A stretch of 21,379 nucleotides of DNA from Parvibaculum sp963696585 (lineage in GTDB: Bacteria > Pseudomonadota > Alphaproteobacteria > Parvibaculales > Parvibaculaceae): contig CAVOKW010000017.1 in assembly GCA_963696585.1 (NCBI GenBank), forward strand, positions 1 to 21,379, written 5' to 3'. The translations under genes were made by a program, and so were the position numbers. The notes below the pieces were generated by a model. That model made no database searches, was not told the DNA's origin, and saw only the letters and a list, made by a program, of their open reading frames with translations. This document shows positions 1-7,246 of the stretch, piece after piece (positions within the stretch are counted from its first letter, which is position 1; every line of letters starts with the position of its first letter).

Positions 1-71
1 GACGTGGAGGTCGGGCTGATGTCTTGGCCAATAGTGCCGTCATGGCCCGATTGAGTCGGGCCATCCACGTC
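1..71. repeat. REP-like palindrome with flanking inverted repeat
   Basis: A perfect 9-bp stem lies at 42-50 / 56-64 (ATGGCCCGA and TCGGGCCAT) with the 5-nt loop TTGAG. An outer inverted repeat, GACGTGGA at 1-8 and TCCACGTC at 64-71, encloses it. No open frame with coding character covers the region. The short-stem, TTGA-type loop architecture is that of the palindromic units scattered between genes in Hyphomicrobiales. A degenerate reverse-oriented copy sits at 386-409. Confidence 0.6.
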
Positions 72-118
72 TTTATCCATCATTCAACGGTCATTGCCGG
101 ACCTTGCGGTCCGTCTCG

Positions 119-142
119 CCCTCTCCCCTCAAGGGGAGAGGG
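119..142. repeat. Perfect CT-rich/GA-rich hairpin repeat
   Basis: Arms 119-128 (CCCTCTCCCC) and 133-142 (GGGGAGAGGG) pair perfectly over 10 bp with the 4-nt loop TCAA. The following sequence, up to GGTGAGGGG near 165-172, matches my memory of a widespread proteobacterial intergenic repeat that begins with this hairpin. It could act as a transcription stop or mRNA stabiliser, but no T-run follows on either strand, so I call it a repeat only. Confidence 0.6.
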
Positions 143-216
143 CAAGCGAGCCGTGCGAGCGCGGGTGAGGGGGCCTGACAAAACCGCCCCGGGATGACAG
201 CCCCATATTCTTGTCA

Positions 217-337
217 TGCCCGGACTTGATCCGGGCATCCAGAGCGTTGGGTTCTGCGGGTGCGGCTCTGGATTGCCGGGTCAAGCCCGGCAATGACACG
301 GAGAGTTGTCGTGGATGCCCCGCCTGAAGCGGGGCAT
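217..337. repeat. Three consecutive palindromic units
   Basis: Three palindromes stand in a row. Arms 217-224/230-237 (TGCCCGGA and TCCGGGCA) have loop CTTGA. Arms 273-280/286-293 (TTGCCGGG and CCCGGCAA) have loop TCAAG. Arms 315-323/329-337 (ATGCCCCGC and GCGGGGCAT) have loop CTGAA. Each is flanked by TGTCA/TGACA-like or GGAT-like borders. The first two loops are reverse complements, so the units alternate in orientation. This is a typical Rhizobiales REP-type cluster, often bound by IHF or DNA gyrase in other systems, but no such binding can be seen here. A small open frame running through it (260-457) is not a gene. Confidence 0.65.
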
Positions 338-385
338 GACGATTTGGGTTTTGAGTTTGTCATCCCCAGTTACCCCCATCACGTC

Positions 386-409
386 ATGGCCCGACTCAAT
401 CGCGGCCCT
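386..409. repeat. Degenerate inverted copy of the 42-64 palindrome
   Basis: Positions 386-402 match the reverse complement of the palindrome at 42-64 for 17 bases. The right arm then carries an extra C and a mismatch, so the hairpin is broken. Together with 42-64 it brackets about 340 bp of repeat-rich DNA between oppositely oriented copies. Confidence 0.45.
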
Positions 410-423
410 CGCAAAAGCAGAAA

Positions 424-447
424 GCCCCGCCGGTTTCCCGGCGGGGC
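424..447 (-). terminator. Rho-independent terminator of the porin gene
   Basis: A 10-bp GC stem (424-433 GCCCCGCCGG, 438-447 CCGGCGGGGC) with a 4-nt loop lies 38 bp past the porin stop codon. On the minus strand the stem is followed by a T-rich stretch (TTTCTGCTTTTGC, from 423 downwards). Position, stem strength and the T-rich tail all fit an intrinsic terminator for the leftward porin transcript. Confidence 0.8.
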
Positions 448-484
448 CTCTCCCTGATCCCGTGAGGATCAGAGTGTCGTGATA

Positions 485-1858
485 TCAGAACGCGAACTGC
501 AGACGGGCTGCGTAAGCGTCATGACCGAAGTTGTTGTTGAGCGCGATACGGTCCTCAACATCCACATTCAGGTAGTTCAGCATCAGGCGAACGTTGTTGT
601 TGGCATACCAGTTGAGGCCAACCGTCCAGATATCCTGCTTGCCGCCGAAGATGTTGGCGTCATTGAGGTCTGTTTCGCTGTAGCGGGCAGCAAGTTCAAA
701 AGCGCCGATACCGCCACCAGGTGTGAACGGCGAAGCCGGCTTCACGCCCTTATAGGCCGCAACGCCCTTGTCATACGTGTATGCTTCGCCCGTGATGACC
801 CAAGACGCCTGCACATACCAGGAGTTGAAATCCACATCCGACAGCGCGCCCTTGCGGTCGACTGTATAGACGTAATATTCGCCCTGCAGTTTGACCGGGC
901 CATAGCTGGCGGCCAGTTCCGGACCATAGACGTAGGATTCATCCGCGGCGATGGCGCCCGTATCGACCAAGCGGTTGGCATCAACGCGCAGTTCCGGTCG
1001 ATCGCGGTAACGAACCGTGCCCTGAACGTCTGTGCCATAGGTGCCCGATGCACCAACATGCACATTGGTCTTGTCCATGGGCTGGAAGTTGGCAGCCAGA
1101 CGAGCCACAATGTTCGAACCTTCATTCGACGTGTTGGCTGTCGCCGTCACGACTTCAGTTGTGTAGAAAGTCGAGACATAGAACATGCCAGTGCTGAGCT
1201 CGGCACCGTAAGACATGCGGCCATCGCCAGCGCCGAGCGACGTGGCGAGGTTGGCGGCAGTGGCGCGTTCCATGAAGGTGATGTCGTTCGAAGACGTCGA
1301 GTCATCCAGCGTCATCGGCGTCTGGATGGCACCAACCTTCAGGGCGAGATCGGCGCCGAAGGGCTTGAAGCCGTTGTAAGACATGAAAGCGTCTTTGATG
1401 AAGCCGTCTTTTTCAGCACCCGAGTCACCGAACTGGATATTGAGCTTGTAGCCCCAGTCCCGCAGGAACGTGCCTTCAATGCCGAGTTCGGCGCGGCGGA
1501 AGTTTTCGCCGCCATCAAGCGTCGTGTTGCCGGCCCTGGACTTGTCGCCTTCGGACTGGTTGTAGGCAGCCATATCGAGGTGAGCGCGGCCACGGATCGC
1601 GAAAGTGAAGAGGCCGTCGCCGGTCTTGAAGGTCGGACGACCATCCTTCAGGCCGACCTGCACGGCTTCCTGCTTTTCCTTGAGGTCCTTCAGTTCGTTG
1701 CCGTACTGAATCTTCATGTCGTCGATCTGCTGCTGAAGGGCTTCGATCTGCGCCTTCACAGCGTCGTTTTCGTAAGACGAGCCAGCGAAAGCCGGGCCCG
1801 CGAGGATCGCTGCAGCACCAAGAGCGGTGCCTGCGAGCAGAATGTTTTTGAACGTCAT
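485..1858 (-). CDS. OprP/OprO-type outer-membrane porin
   Basis: The 457-residue product is a trimeric beta-barrel porin of the phosphate/polyphosphate-selective family (Porin_O_P) and should admit anions through the outer membrane. Visible features are a Sec signal peptide at residues 1-25 ending in the signal-peptidase I site GPAFA, then a short coiled coil at about 32-65 (AQIEALQQQIDDMK), which often precedes such barrels. Alternating amphipathic beta strands follow, and the last residue is a terminal Phe (RLQFAF), the usual barrel-assembly signal. An SD-like GGAG lies about 9 nt before the ATG. The gene is monocistronic with its own terminator at 424-447. Upstream lies a candidate Pho box, in keeping with phosphate control. 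Phosphate selectivity is inferred from the family; the arginine-ladder residues cannot be assigned by eye. Confidence 0.85.
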   Translation of the reverse strand: MTFKNILLAGTALGAAAILAGPAFAGSSYENDAVKAQIEALQQQIDDMKIQYGNELKDLKEKQEAVQVGLKDGRPTFKTGDGLFTFAIRGRAHLDMAAYNQSEGDKSRAGNTTLDGGENFRRAELGIEGTFLRDWGYKLNIQFGDSGAEKDGFIKDAFMSYNGFKPFGADLALKVGAIQTPMTLDDSTSSNDITFMERATAANLATSLGAGDGRMSYGAELSTGMFYVSTFYTTEVVTATANTSNEGSNIVARLAANFQPMDKTNVHVGASGTYGTDVQGTVRYRDRPELRVDANRLVDTGAIAADESYVYGPELAASYGPVKLQGEYYVYTVDRKGALSDVDFNSWYVQASWVITGEAYTYDKGVAAYKGVKPASPFTPGGGIGAFELAARYSETDLNDANIFGGKQDIWTVGLNWYANNNVRLMLNYLNVDVEDRIALNNNFGHDAYAARLQFAF

Positions 1859-2180
1859 GAGGACGTCTCCGTGTTAATGGATGAGCTTCTGATGCAGGAT
1901 CGACGAACCGCAGACTGGCCGCGTAACGCCCCCCGTGATTGAGCCAAGTAACAGGTGGATGTGACGGATTGGACGAGGATTTGTGACAGAGAAATGACGA
2001 TCCCACACTGTTGCCGCGCTGCACCGCCCATTAACCAGATATGCTTTTGTGCCGCGCCGTTGAGGCAGAGATTAATTGAGCAAAAACAATGCTTTATGAC
2101 CCCCTGAAAGGGACTGCGGCAGAGTCGGCACAGGTGCTGAAAATATGAGCTGTTAAACATTGGGGAGATGCGGGATTGGG
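1859..2180. other. Porin upstream region, non-coding
   Basis: This stretch lies between the porin start and the tRNA-proximal repeats. Apart from the Pho-box candidate at 1961-2000 I see no gene, RNA or long repeat. Leftward open frames that cross it begin in the tRNA or in the repeats and have no coding character. Confidence 0.5.
1961..2000 (-). promoter_or_regulatory. Candidate Pho box (PhoB operator)
   Basis: Read on the minus strand, 2000-1983 is TCGTCAT-TTCT-CTGTCAC. This is the 7-4-7 layout of the classical Pho box (CTGTCAT N4 CTGTCAT), with 5/7 and 6/7 half-site matches. Continuing with the same 11-bp period, the next half-site (CCTCGTC) is poor and the one after it at 1967-1961 is CCGTCAC. 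It lies about 105-140 bp upstream of the porin start and points towards it. PhoB-controlled expression would fit an OprP-type porin. This is a pattern match only, and I see no convincing -10 element downstream. Confidence 0.45.
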
Positions 2181-2370
2181 TGCACCCGTTCGAACGAAGT
2201 TCGAACTTCTTCATCCATGAAGAGGGTGCCCATTCCGGAGAAAATGGTGCACCCGTTCGAACTTCTTTATCCATGAAGAGGGTGCCCATTCCGGAGGAAA
2301 TGGTGCACCCGTTCGAACGAAGTTCGAACTTCTTTATCCATGAAGAGGGTGCCCATTCCGGAGGAAATGG
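2181..2370 (-). repeat. Three tandem repeats carrying the tRNA-Arg 3' end
   Basis: Copies lie at 2181-2247 (67 bp), 2248-2303 (56 bp) and 2304-2370 (67 bp), head to tail, directly downstream of tRNA-Arg in its transcription direction. On the minus strand each unit is preceded by CGGGTGCACCA, identical to the 3' acceptor strand plus CCA of the tRNA, with TTCGAA (T-loop-like) just before it. The most distal copy has CCC in place of CCA. The middle copy lacks 11 bp, explained by loss between two GTTCGAAC direct repeats. The proximal and distal units differ at only a couple of positions, so the amplification looks recent or maintained. The arrangement resembles the rtT repeats behind E. coli tyrT. 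Confidence 0.85.
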
Positions 2371-2444
2371 TGCACCCGGCACGATTCGAACGTGCGACCT
2401 TTGCCTTCGGAGGGCAACGCTCTATCCAGCTGAGCTACGGGTGC
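2368..2444 (-). tRNA. tRNA-Arg (anticodon CCG)
   Basis: The minus strand folds into a full 77-nt cloverleaf. The acceptor arms are GCACCCG (2444-2438) and CGGGTGC (2378-2372). The D-arm is GCTCAGCTGGATAGAGC. The anticodon arm TTGCC-CTCCGAA-GGCAA gives anticodon CCG, which reads the arginine codon CGG. The T-arm contains GTTCGAATC. Discriminator A and an encoded CCA end at 2368. The gene is transcribed leftwards from a promoter at 2483-2511, and its 3' flank consists of tandem repeats that copy its own 3' end. Confidence 0.95.
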
Positions 2445-2482
2445 CAGGCCCCGGCTTGAAGCGCCGTGGCAATACGCGCCGG

Positions 2483-2511
2483 ACCATAAACGAAACCGGA
2501 ATCCCTGACAA
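2483..2511 (-). promoter_or_regulatory. Sigma-70-type promoter for tRNA-Arg
   Basis: On the minus strand TTGTCA (2511-2506) and TATGGT (2488-2483) are separated by exactly 17 bp. The -35 matches the consensus TTGACA at 5 of 6 positions and the -10 at 4 of 6. The predicted start lies some 30 nt upstream of the mature tRNA 5' end, leaving a short leader for RNase P to remove. Confidence 0.5.
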
Positions 2512-2644
2512 TCGCCGGCTTGGGGCGGCGTCCCGATCTGACTCACGCTGGCGCGATTGTTGAAACGCTTGCCCTGCATGTGCCGCACTGGCACGAAAGA
2601 CCCCGCCGCTCCCGTTTCGGGCGGCCAATGGCAGGTATGAAGGC

Positions 2645-3157
2645 ATGTCGGAGCCGCTGCGGCTGTCTCCTTTTGATATTTATCTCGATCCGCTGCTCGC
2701 GCTCCAGGACGCGCGGCTGCGCGAGATGCTGGCCTATTGGCAGGGCAAGCGCGTCGGCAAGGCGCTGCCGACCCGCGCCGACATCAAGCCCGGCGAAATC
2801 ATCGGCCATCTGCCATCCCTGTTTCTGATCGGGGTCGATCAACCGGCCTTGCGGGCGGCCGATTTCAAGGTTCGTCTCATGGGCACCGCCCTGAATGAAC
2901 TCGCTGCGGCTGATTTCACCGGCAAGCGCCTGCATGAGGGCCTGCCCGGCGCCGCCGTCTCGACTGCCGTCAAGATCTTCAGCATCATCTGCCAACTGCG
3001 CCGCCCGATCCGGGTTTTTGGTCATGCCGCATTTCAGACAGGCAAGCGCCCTGTCGCCGTCGAGGCGCTGCTCATGCCGCTCTCGATCGGGGGCGCCCAT
3101 GTCGATGTCGTGATGGGCGAACTTCTGCGCCGCGCCTCGCCGGACGAGGAGAGCTAG
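2645..3157 (+). CDS. PAS_5-domain protein
   Basis: The 170-residue protein is a single-domain member of the PAS_5 family, common in Alphaproteobacteria. The recognisable pattern is an N-terminal helix region (PLLALQDARLREMLAYWQGKR), a core with LPTRADIKPGEIIGHLPSLF and DFKVRLMGTAL, and a C-terminal strand set ending in PLSIGGAHVDVVMGEL. It has no output domain, signal peptide or membrane segment, so it is probably a soluble small-ligand or interaction module. The role is unknown. GAAGG lies only a few bases before the chosen ATG; an in-frame alternative was not evident. The gene converges with the ABC ATPase gene, sharing the CTAG at 3154-3157. Confidence 0.75.
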   Translation: MSEPLRLSPFDIYLDPLLALQDARLREMLAYWQGKRVGKALPTRADIKPGEIIGHLPSLFLIGVDQPALRAADFKVRLMGTALNELAAADFTGKRLHEGLPGAAVSTAVKIFSIICQLRRPIRVFGHAAFQTGKRPVAVEALLMPLSIGGAHVDVVMGELLRRASPDEES

Positions 3158-4137
3158 GCCGGCCCGCCCGGCGATGTCAGATGCAGGAACACATCTTCGA
3201 GACTGGCTTCCTGCGTCGAAAGATCGGCAATCTCGATCCCGGCCGCGCCAATCTGGGCAATCAGCGCCATGGTGCTCACTTCCGCCGGATTATAAAGGAT
3301 GCTGATCTGGCCATTGGCCGCGATCTCGGATTTGAGATGCGCGAGCGCGCGGGGCATATCCGTCAGCGGCGACGCCGGTTTCAGGATCAGTTTTTTCTCG
3401 CTGATCCGGCTGATGAGTTTTTCCGTTGGTTCACATGCCGTCACCCGACCCTTGTCGATGATCGCAATCGTGTCGCACAGCGCCTGCGCTTCTTCGAGAT
3501 AATGCGTCGTCAGCACAATCGTCGTGCCACGCGCATTCAGGCCCTTCACATAGTCCCAGAGCTGGCGGCGCAGCTCCACATCGACGCCAGCGGTCGGTTC
3601 GTCGAGCACCAGTACAGGCGGATTATGCACCATGGCCTTGGCGACAAGCAGACGCCGCCGCATCCCGCCCGAGAGCGTGCGGGCATAGGCGTCAGCCTTG
3701 TCCTCAAGCCCCATGGCGCGCAGGATCTCCATGGTCCGGCGCTCGGCCTTGGGCACACCGTAAAGGCCGGCCTGCATTTCCATCACTTCAAAAGGCGTGA
3801 AAAAGGGATCAATGCTCAGTTCCTGCGGCACAACGCCAATCGAGGCGCGCGCCTGACGCGGGTTAACGTCGATATCAAAGCCCCAGATCGTCGCCTGCCC
3901 GCCGGTTTTGACGACAAGCCCGGCCAGAATATTGATGAAGGTTGATTTGCCCGCGCCATTGGGTCCAAGCAGCCCGAAAATCGAACCGCGCGGAATGGCC
4001 AGATCAATGCCCTTGAGCGCGTCCCTGGCAGGCTGCCCATTGCTCGCTTTATAGGTTTTTCGCAGGCCCCTGGCCTCCAGCGCGGGCGCGGAGAGGTCTC
4101 GGGCGAAACGATCGGCTTGAACAGGCATATCGGCCAT
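3154..4137 (-). CDS. ABC-2 type transporter ATP-binding protein
   Basis: The 327-residue protein is the nucleotide-binding subunit of an ABC-2 (exporter) transporter, YadG/CcmA-like. Walker A GPNGAGKS is at 58-65, the Q-loop at about Q105, signature LSGGM at 155-159, Walker B VLVLDE ending at E180, and the switch His at H212 (LTTHYLEEA). The ~100-residue C-terminal extension is typical for this group. It should drive export of a lipid, drug or polysaccharide across the inner membrane. No permease gene lies beside it; normally one follows, but here the gene converges on an unrelated PAS protein, so its partner is encoded elsewhere. It diverges from polA. The SD is weak, and M4 is an alternative start. 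Confidence 0.85.
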   Translation of the reverse strand: MADMPVQADRFARDLSAPALEARGLRKTYKASNGQPARDALKGIDLAIPRGSIFGLLGPNGAGKSTFINILAGLVVKTGGQATIWGFDIDVNPRQARASIGVVPQELSIDPFFTPFEVMEMQAGLYGVPKAERRTMEILRAMGLEDKADAYARTLSGGMRRRLLVAKAMVHNPPVLVLDEPTAGVDVELRRQLWDYVKGLNARGTTIVLTTHYLEEAQALCDTIAIIDKGRVTACEPTEKLISRISEKKLILKPASPLTDMPRALAHLKSEIAANGQISILYNPAEVSTMALIAQIGAAGIEIADLSTQEASLEDVFLHLTSPGGPA

Positions 4138-4308
4138 GAAGGGGCTCTTTTGTTGGAATGCCCGGTCCGTTTACAGTCGGGTCCCGTGCAAGGGGGGGTG
4201 ATCTTGGCCTTGTGGCGGGTGAAGGGCAAGCACGGGAGCGCATCGCCGATCAAAATGCGCTATGACGGCTCAAGAGACCAGGACTTATACATAGGGAAGG
4301 CTTCGCGC

Positions 4309-7242
4309 GTGACAAGCGGCAAGGCAGCGGAAAACACGGCCCGTCAGGCCCATCAGCGCCCCCTCAAAAAGGGCGATCATCTCTTTTTGATCGATGGCTC
4401 GGGCTATATTTTTCGCGCCTATCACGCCTTGCCCCCCTTGACGCGCAAATCCGATGGCTTGCCGACAGGCGCGGTCTCGGGTTTTTGCAACATGCTCTAC
4501 AAGTTCATCGAGGACACAAAGGACGAGTTTGAACCGACCCATCTCGCCGTCATTTTTGATGCCTCTGCCAAGACGTTCCGCAACGCTATCTATCCCGCTT
4601 ACAAGGCCAATCGTCCGCCGCCCCCCGAGGACCTGGTGCCGCAATTCGCGCTGGTTCGCGATGCCGTGCGCGCTTTCTCCGTGCCCTCGATCGAGATGCA
4701 AGGCTATGAAGCCGATGACCTGATCGCCACCTATGCGCGGCTCGCGCGCGAGGCCGGTGCGCGTGTCACCATCGTATCCTCCGACAAGGATCTGATGCAG
4801 CTCATCAACGATGATGTCGACATGCTCGACACGATGAAGCTGAAAACCATCACCCGTGAAGGCGTTGTCGAAAAGTTTGGCGTCGGTCCCGACAAGGTGA
4901 TCGAGGTGCAGGCGCTCGCAGGCGATAGCGTTGACAATGTCCCCGGTGTCCCCGGCATCGGCATCAAGACCGCCGCCCTGCTGATCAACGAGTTTGGTGA
5001 TCTTGAAACGCTTCTCGCGCGTGCGGGCGAAATCAAGCAGCAGAAACGTCGCGAGAGTCTCATCGAGTTTGCCGATCAGGCGCGCATTTCGCGGCGCCTC
5101 GTCGAGCTTGAAAAGAATGTCCCCATCGAAGTCCCGCTCGAAGCCATGGGACTTGCCGAACCTGATCCCGAAAAGCTCATTGCCTTCCTGAAGGACATGG
5201 AATTCACCACGCTGACGCGCCGCGTCGCCGAGCGTTTCGGCGTCGACATGGAGAAGATCGCGCCGGCGGGCGAGCACCCCGCAGCCGCCGCAATCCCGGC
5301 TGAAGCAGCACCGGCACAGCCACCGCGTCACGATACGCGTGCCATGGCGCCTGGCGGCACATTGGGCGCGACCTTGTCGGGTCTTGATGTGTCTTTCGCG
5401 CAAGCCAGACATATCGGTGTGACGAAAGCAGATGATCTGAAGCAATGGGTCGCGCGCGCCACCGATCAGGGCTTTGTCGCTGTTGATACCGAAACGGATT
5501 CACTCGATATCATGCAGGCGCGTCTTGTCGGCGTGTCGCTGGCGCTTCTCCCCGGTGAAGCCTGCTACATCCCGTTGCAGCATGGCGCGGGCAGCGGGCT
5601 CGATTTCGGCAATGCCGGCGCGGTTGAACAGATCCCGCTCAAGGACGCCCTCGCGATTTTGAAGCCGCTTCTTGAAGACCCCTCCGTCCTCAAGATCGGT
5701 CAGAACCTGAAGTTCGATATGGGCGTCTTTGCCCAGCATGGCATCATGCTCGCCCCGCTCGATGACACGATGCACATGTCCTATGCGCTGGATGCCGGAC
5801 GTCATGGGCACGGCATGGATGAGCTCTCCGAAATCCATCTCGGCCATACACCGATCACCTTCAAGGAAGTTGCAGGCAGCGGCAAATCGCAGATCACCTT
5901 CGATCAGGTGCCCGTCGAAAAAGCCATTGCCTATGCGGCTGAAGATGCCGATGTCACATTGCGGCTCTGGCATATTCTCAAACCGCGTCTCATCGCCGAA
6001 CGCAAGGTGACGCTTTATGAAACGCTGGAGCGCCCGCTCGTGCCCGTCGTCGTCGAGATGGAGCGGGCAGGCATCAAGGTCGACAAGGCCGTGCTGGCGC
6101 GGCTCTCCGCCGATTTCGCGCAGAAAATGGCGCAATATGAAGACGAGATTTATGAGCTGGCGGGTGAGCGTTTCAATATTGCGTCGCCCAAGCAGCTTGG
6201 CGAAATCCTCTTTGACAGGATGAGCCTTGACGGCGGCAAGAAAACCAAGACAGGCGCCTGGTCAACGGATGCCGACACGCTCGAAACGCTTGCCGCGCAA
6301 GGTCACGACCTGCCCCAACGCGTACTGGACTGGCGCGGGCTATCCAAGCTCAAAAGCACCTACACAGACGCCTTGCCGGGCTACATCAATCCGCAAACAG
6401 GCCGCGTGCACACATCCTATGCGCTTGCCGCCACCTCGACCGGGCGTCTGGCTTCCTCCGATCCCAATCTGCAGAACATTCCGGTGCGCAGTGAAGATGG
6501 CCGAAAGATCAGAACCGCCTTCATAGCCGAACCGGGCAACAAGCTCATCTCGGCAGATTACAGCCAGATCGAACTGCGCCTGCTCGCGCATATTGCCGAC
6601 ATCCCCGCGCTCAAGAAAGCCTTTGCCCAGGGGCTTGATATTCACGCCATGACGGCAAGCGAGATATTCGGTGTGCCCGTCGAAGGCATGGACCCCGCCG
6701 TGCGCCGCCGCGCCAAGGCCATCAATTTCGGCATCGTTTATGGCATCTCGGCTTTTGGTCTGGCCAATCAGCTCGGCATTTCGCGCGGTGAAGCAGGCGC
6801 CTATATCGATGCCTATTTCGCCAGGTTCCCCGGCATCCGCGCCTACATGGATGAGACCAGGGCGGGCGCGCACAAGAACGGCTATGTCGAAACGATTTTT
6901 GGTCGCCGCATCCATCTGCCCTCGATCAATTCATCCTCTCAGGCCGAACGCAGCTTCATGGAACGCGCCGCCATCAATGCCCCCATTCAGGGCTCGGCGG
7001 CCGACATCATCCGGCGCGCCATGATCGCCATGCCCGATGCCCTGAAGGCGGCCAAGCTCTCCGCCCGCATGTTGTTGCAGGTGCATGACGAATTGATCTT
7101 TGAAGCGCCAGATGGCGAAACGGACGCGACGATCAACCTCGTCTCACGCGTCATGTCGAAAGCGGCAGAGCCAGCCCTGATGCTTTCCGTGCCGCTGGAA
7201 GTCGATGCCCGCGCCGCCAATAATTGGGACGAGGCGCATTAA
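4309..7242 (+). CDS. polA: DNA polymerase I
   Basis: This is family A DNA polymerase, for Okazaki-fragment maturation and excision repair. I place the start at GTG 4309, preceded by GGGAAGG eight bases upstream, giving 977 residues. The open frame reaches back to 4117, but that N-terminal part overlaps the divergent ABC gene and has no family resemblance. The 5'-nuclease domain (HLFLIDGSGYIFRAYHALPP, YEADDLIATYA, GVPGIGIKTAA) spans about 20-310. The 3'-5' exonuclease is intact, with D393-T-E395, NLKFD and YAAEDAD. Polymerase motif A has D750 (SADYSQIELRLLAH), motif B is RRRAKAINFGIVYG, and motif C is VHDE at 925-928. All three activities look functional. A possible promoter, ATGACG-N18-TATACA, lies at 4262-4291 but would leave almost no leader. 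Confidence 0.95.
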   Translation: MTSGKAAENTARQAHQRPLKKGDHLFLIDGSGYIFRAYHALPPLTRKSDGLPTGAVSGFCNMLYKFIEDTKDEFEPTHLAVIFDASAKTFRNAIYPAYKANRPPPPEDLVPQFALVRDAVRAFSVPSIEMQGYEADDLIATYARLAREAGARVTIVSSDKDLMQLINDDVDMLDTMKLKTITREGVVEKFGVGPDKVIEVQALAGDSVDNVPGVPGIGIKTAALLINEFGDLETLLARAGEIKQQKRRESLIEFADQARISRRLVELEKNVPIEVPLEAMGLAEPDPEKLIAFLKDMEFTTLTRRVAERFGVDMEKIAPAGEHPAAAAIPAEAAPAQPPRHDTRAMAPGGTLGATLSGLDVSFAQARHIGVTKADDLKQWVARATDQGFVAVDTETDSLDIMQARLVGVSLALLPGEACYIPLQHGAGSGLDFGNAGAVEQIPLKDALAILKPLLEDPSVLKIGQNLKFDMGVFAQHGIMLAPLDDTMHMSYALDAGRHGHGMDELSEIHLGHTPITFKEVAGSGKSQITFDQVPVEKAIAYAAEDADVTLRLWHILKPRLIAERKVTLYETLERPLVPVVVEMERAGIKVDKAVLARLSADFAQKMAQYEDEIYELAGERFNIASPKQLGEILFDRMSLDGGKKTKTGAWSTDADTLETLAAQGHDLPQRVLDWRGLSKLKSTYTDALPGYINPQTGRVHTSYALAATSTGRLASSDPNLQNIPVRSEDGRKIRTAFIAEPGNKLISADYSQIELRLLAHIADIPALKKAFAQGLDIHAMTASEIFGVPVEGMDPAVRRRAKAINFGIVYGISAFGLANQLGISRGEAGAYIDAYFARFPGIRAYMDETRAGAHKNGYVETIFGRRIHLPSINSSSQAERSFMERAAINAPIQGSAADIIRRAMIAMPDALKAAKLSARMLLQVHDELIFEAPDGETDATINLVSRVMSKAAEPALMLSVPLEVDARAANNWDEAH

Positions 7243-7246
7243 CGAA

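Noticed and set aside
260..457. 65-residue open frame in the repeat cluster
   Set aside because: It translates the palindromic units (LWIAGSSPAMT-like), which gives spurious frames throughout Rhizobiales genomes; no SD and no family.
479..1942. Long plus-strand frame opposite the porin
   Set aside because: It is the antisense shadow of the porin gene, which has signal peptide, barrel end, SD and terminator; the plus frame has none of these.
2181..2370. CRISPR array
   Set aside because: The units are directly adjacent with no variable spacers and derive from the tRNA 3' end.
1855..2382. 175-residue minus-strand frame with internal amino-acid repeats
   Set aside because: The repeats are just the tRNA-derived DNA units read through; it starts inside the tRNA and unit lengths of 67 and 56 bp shift the frame at each copy.
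2181..2444. Phage or island attachment-site remnants at tRNA-Arg
   Set aside because: Repeated tRNA 3' ends suggested att sites, but the copies are only 56-67 bp apart, in tandem, with no integrase or cargo; tandem duplication is simpler.
2168..2563. Plus-strand frame through the repeats and the tRNA
   Set aside because: It runs antisense through the tRNA and repeats with no coding character.
4117..4308. 64-residue N-terminal extension of PolA
   Set aside because: It overlaps the divergent ABC gene start, has no family resemblance and no SD; GTG 4309 has GGGAAGG upstream.
4285..5445. 386-residue minus-strand frame
   Set aside because: Antisense shadow of polA in GC-rich DNA.
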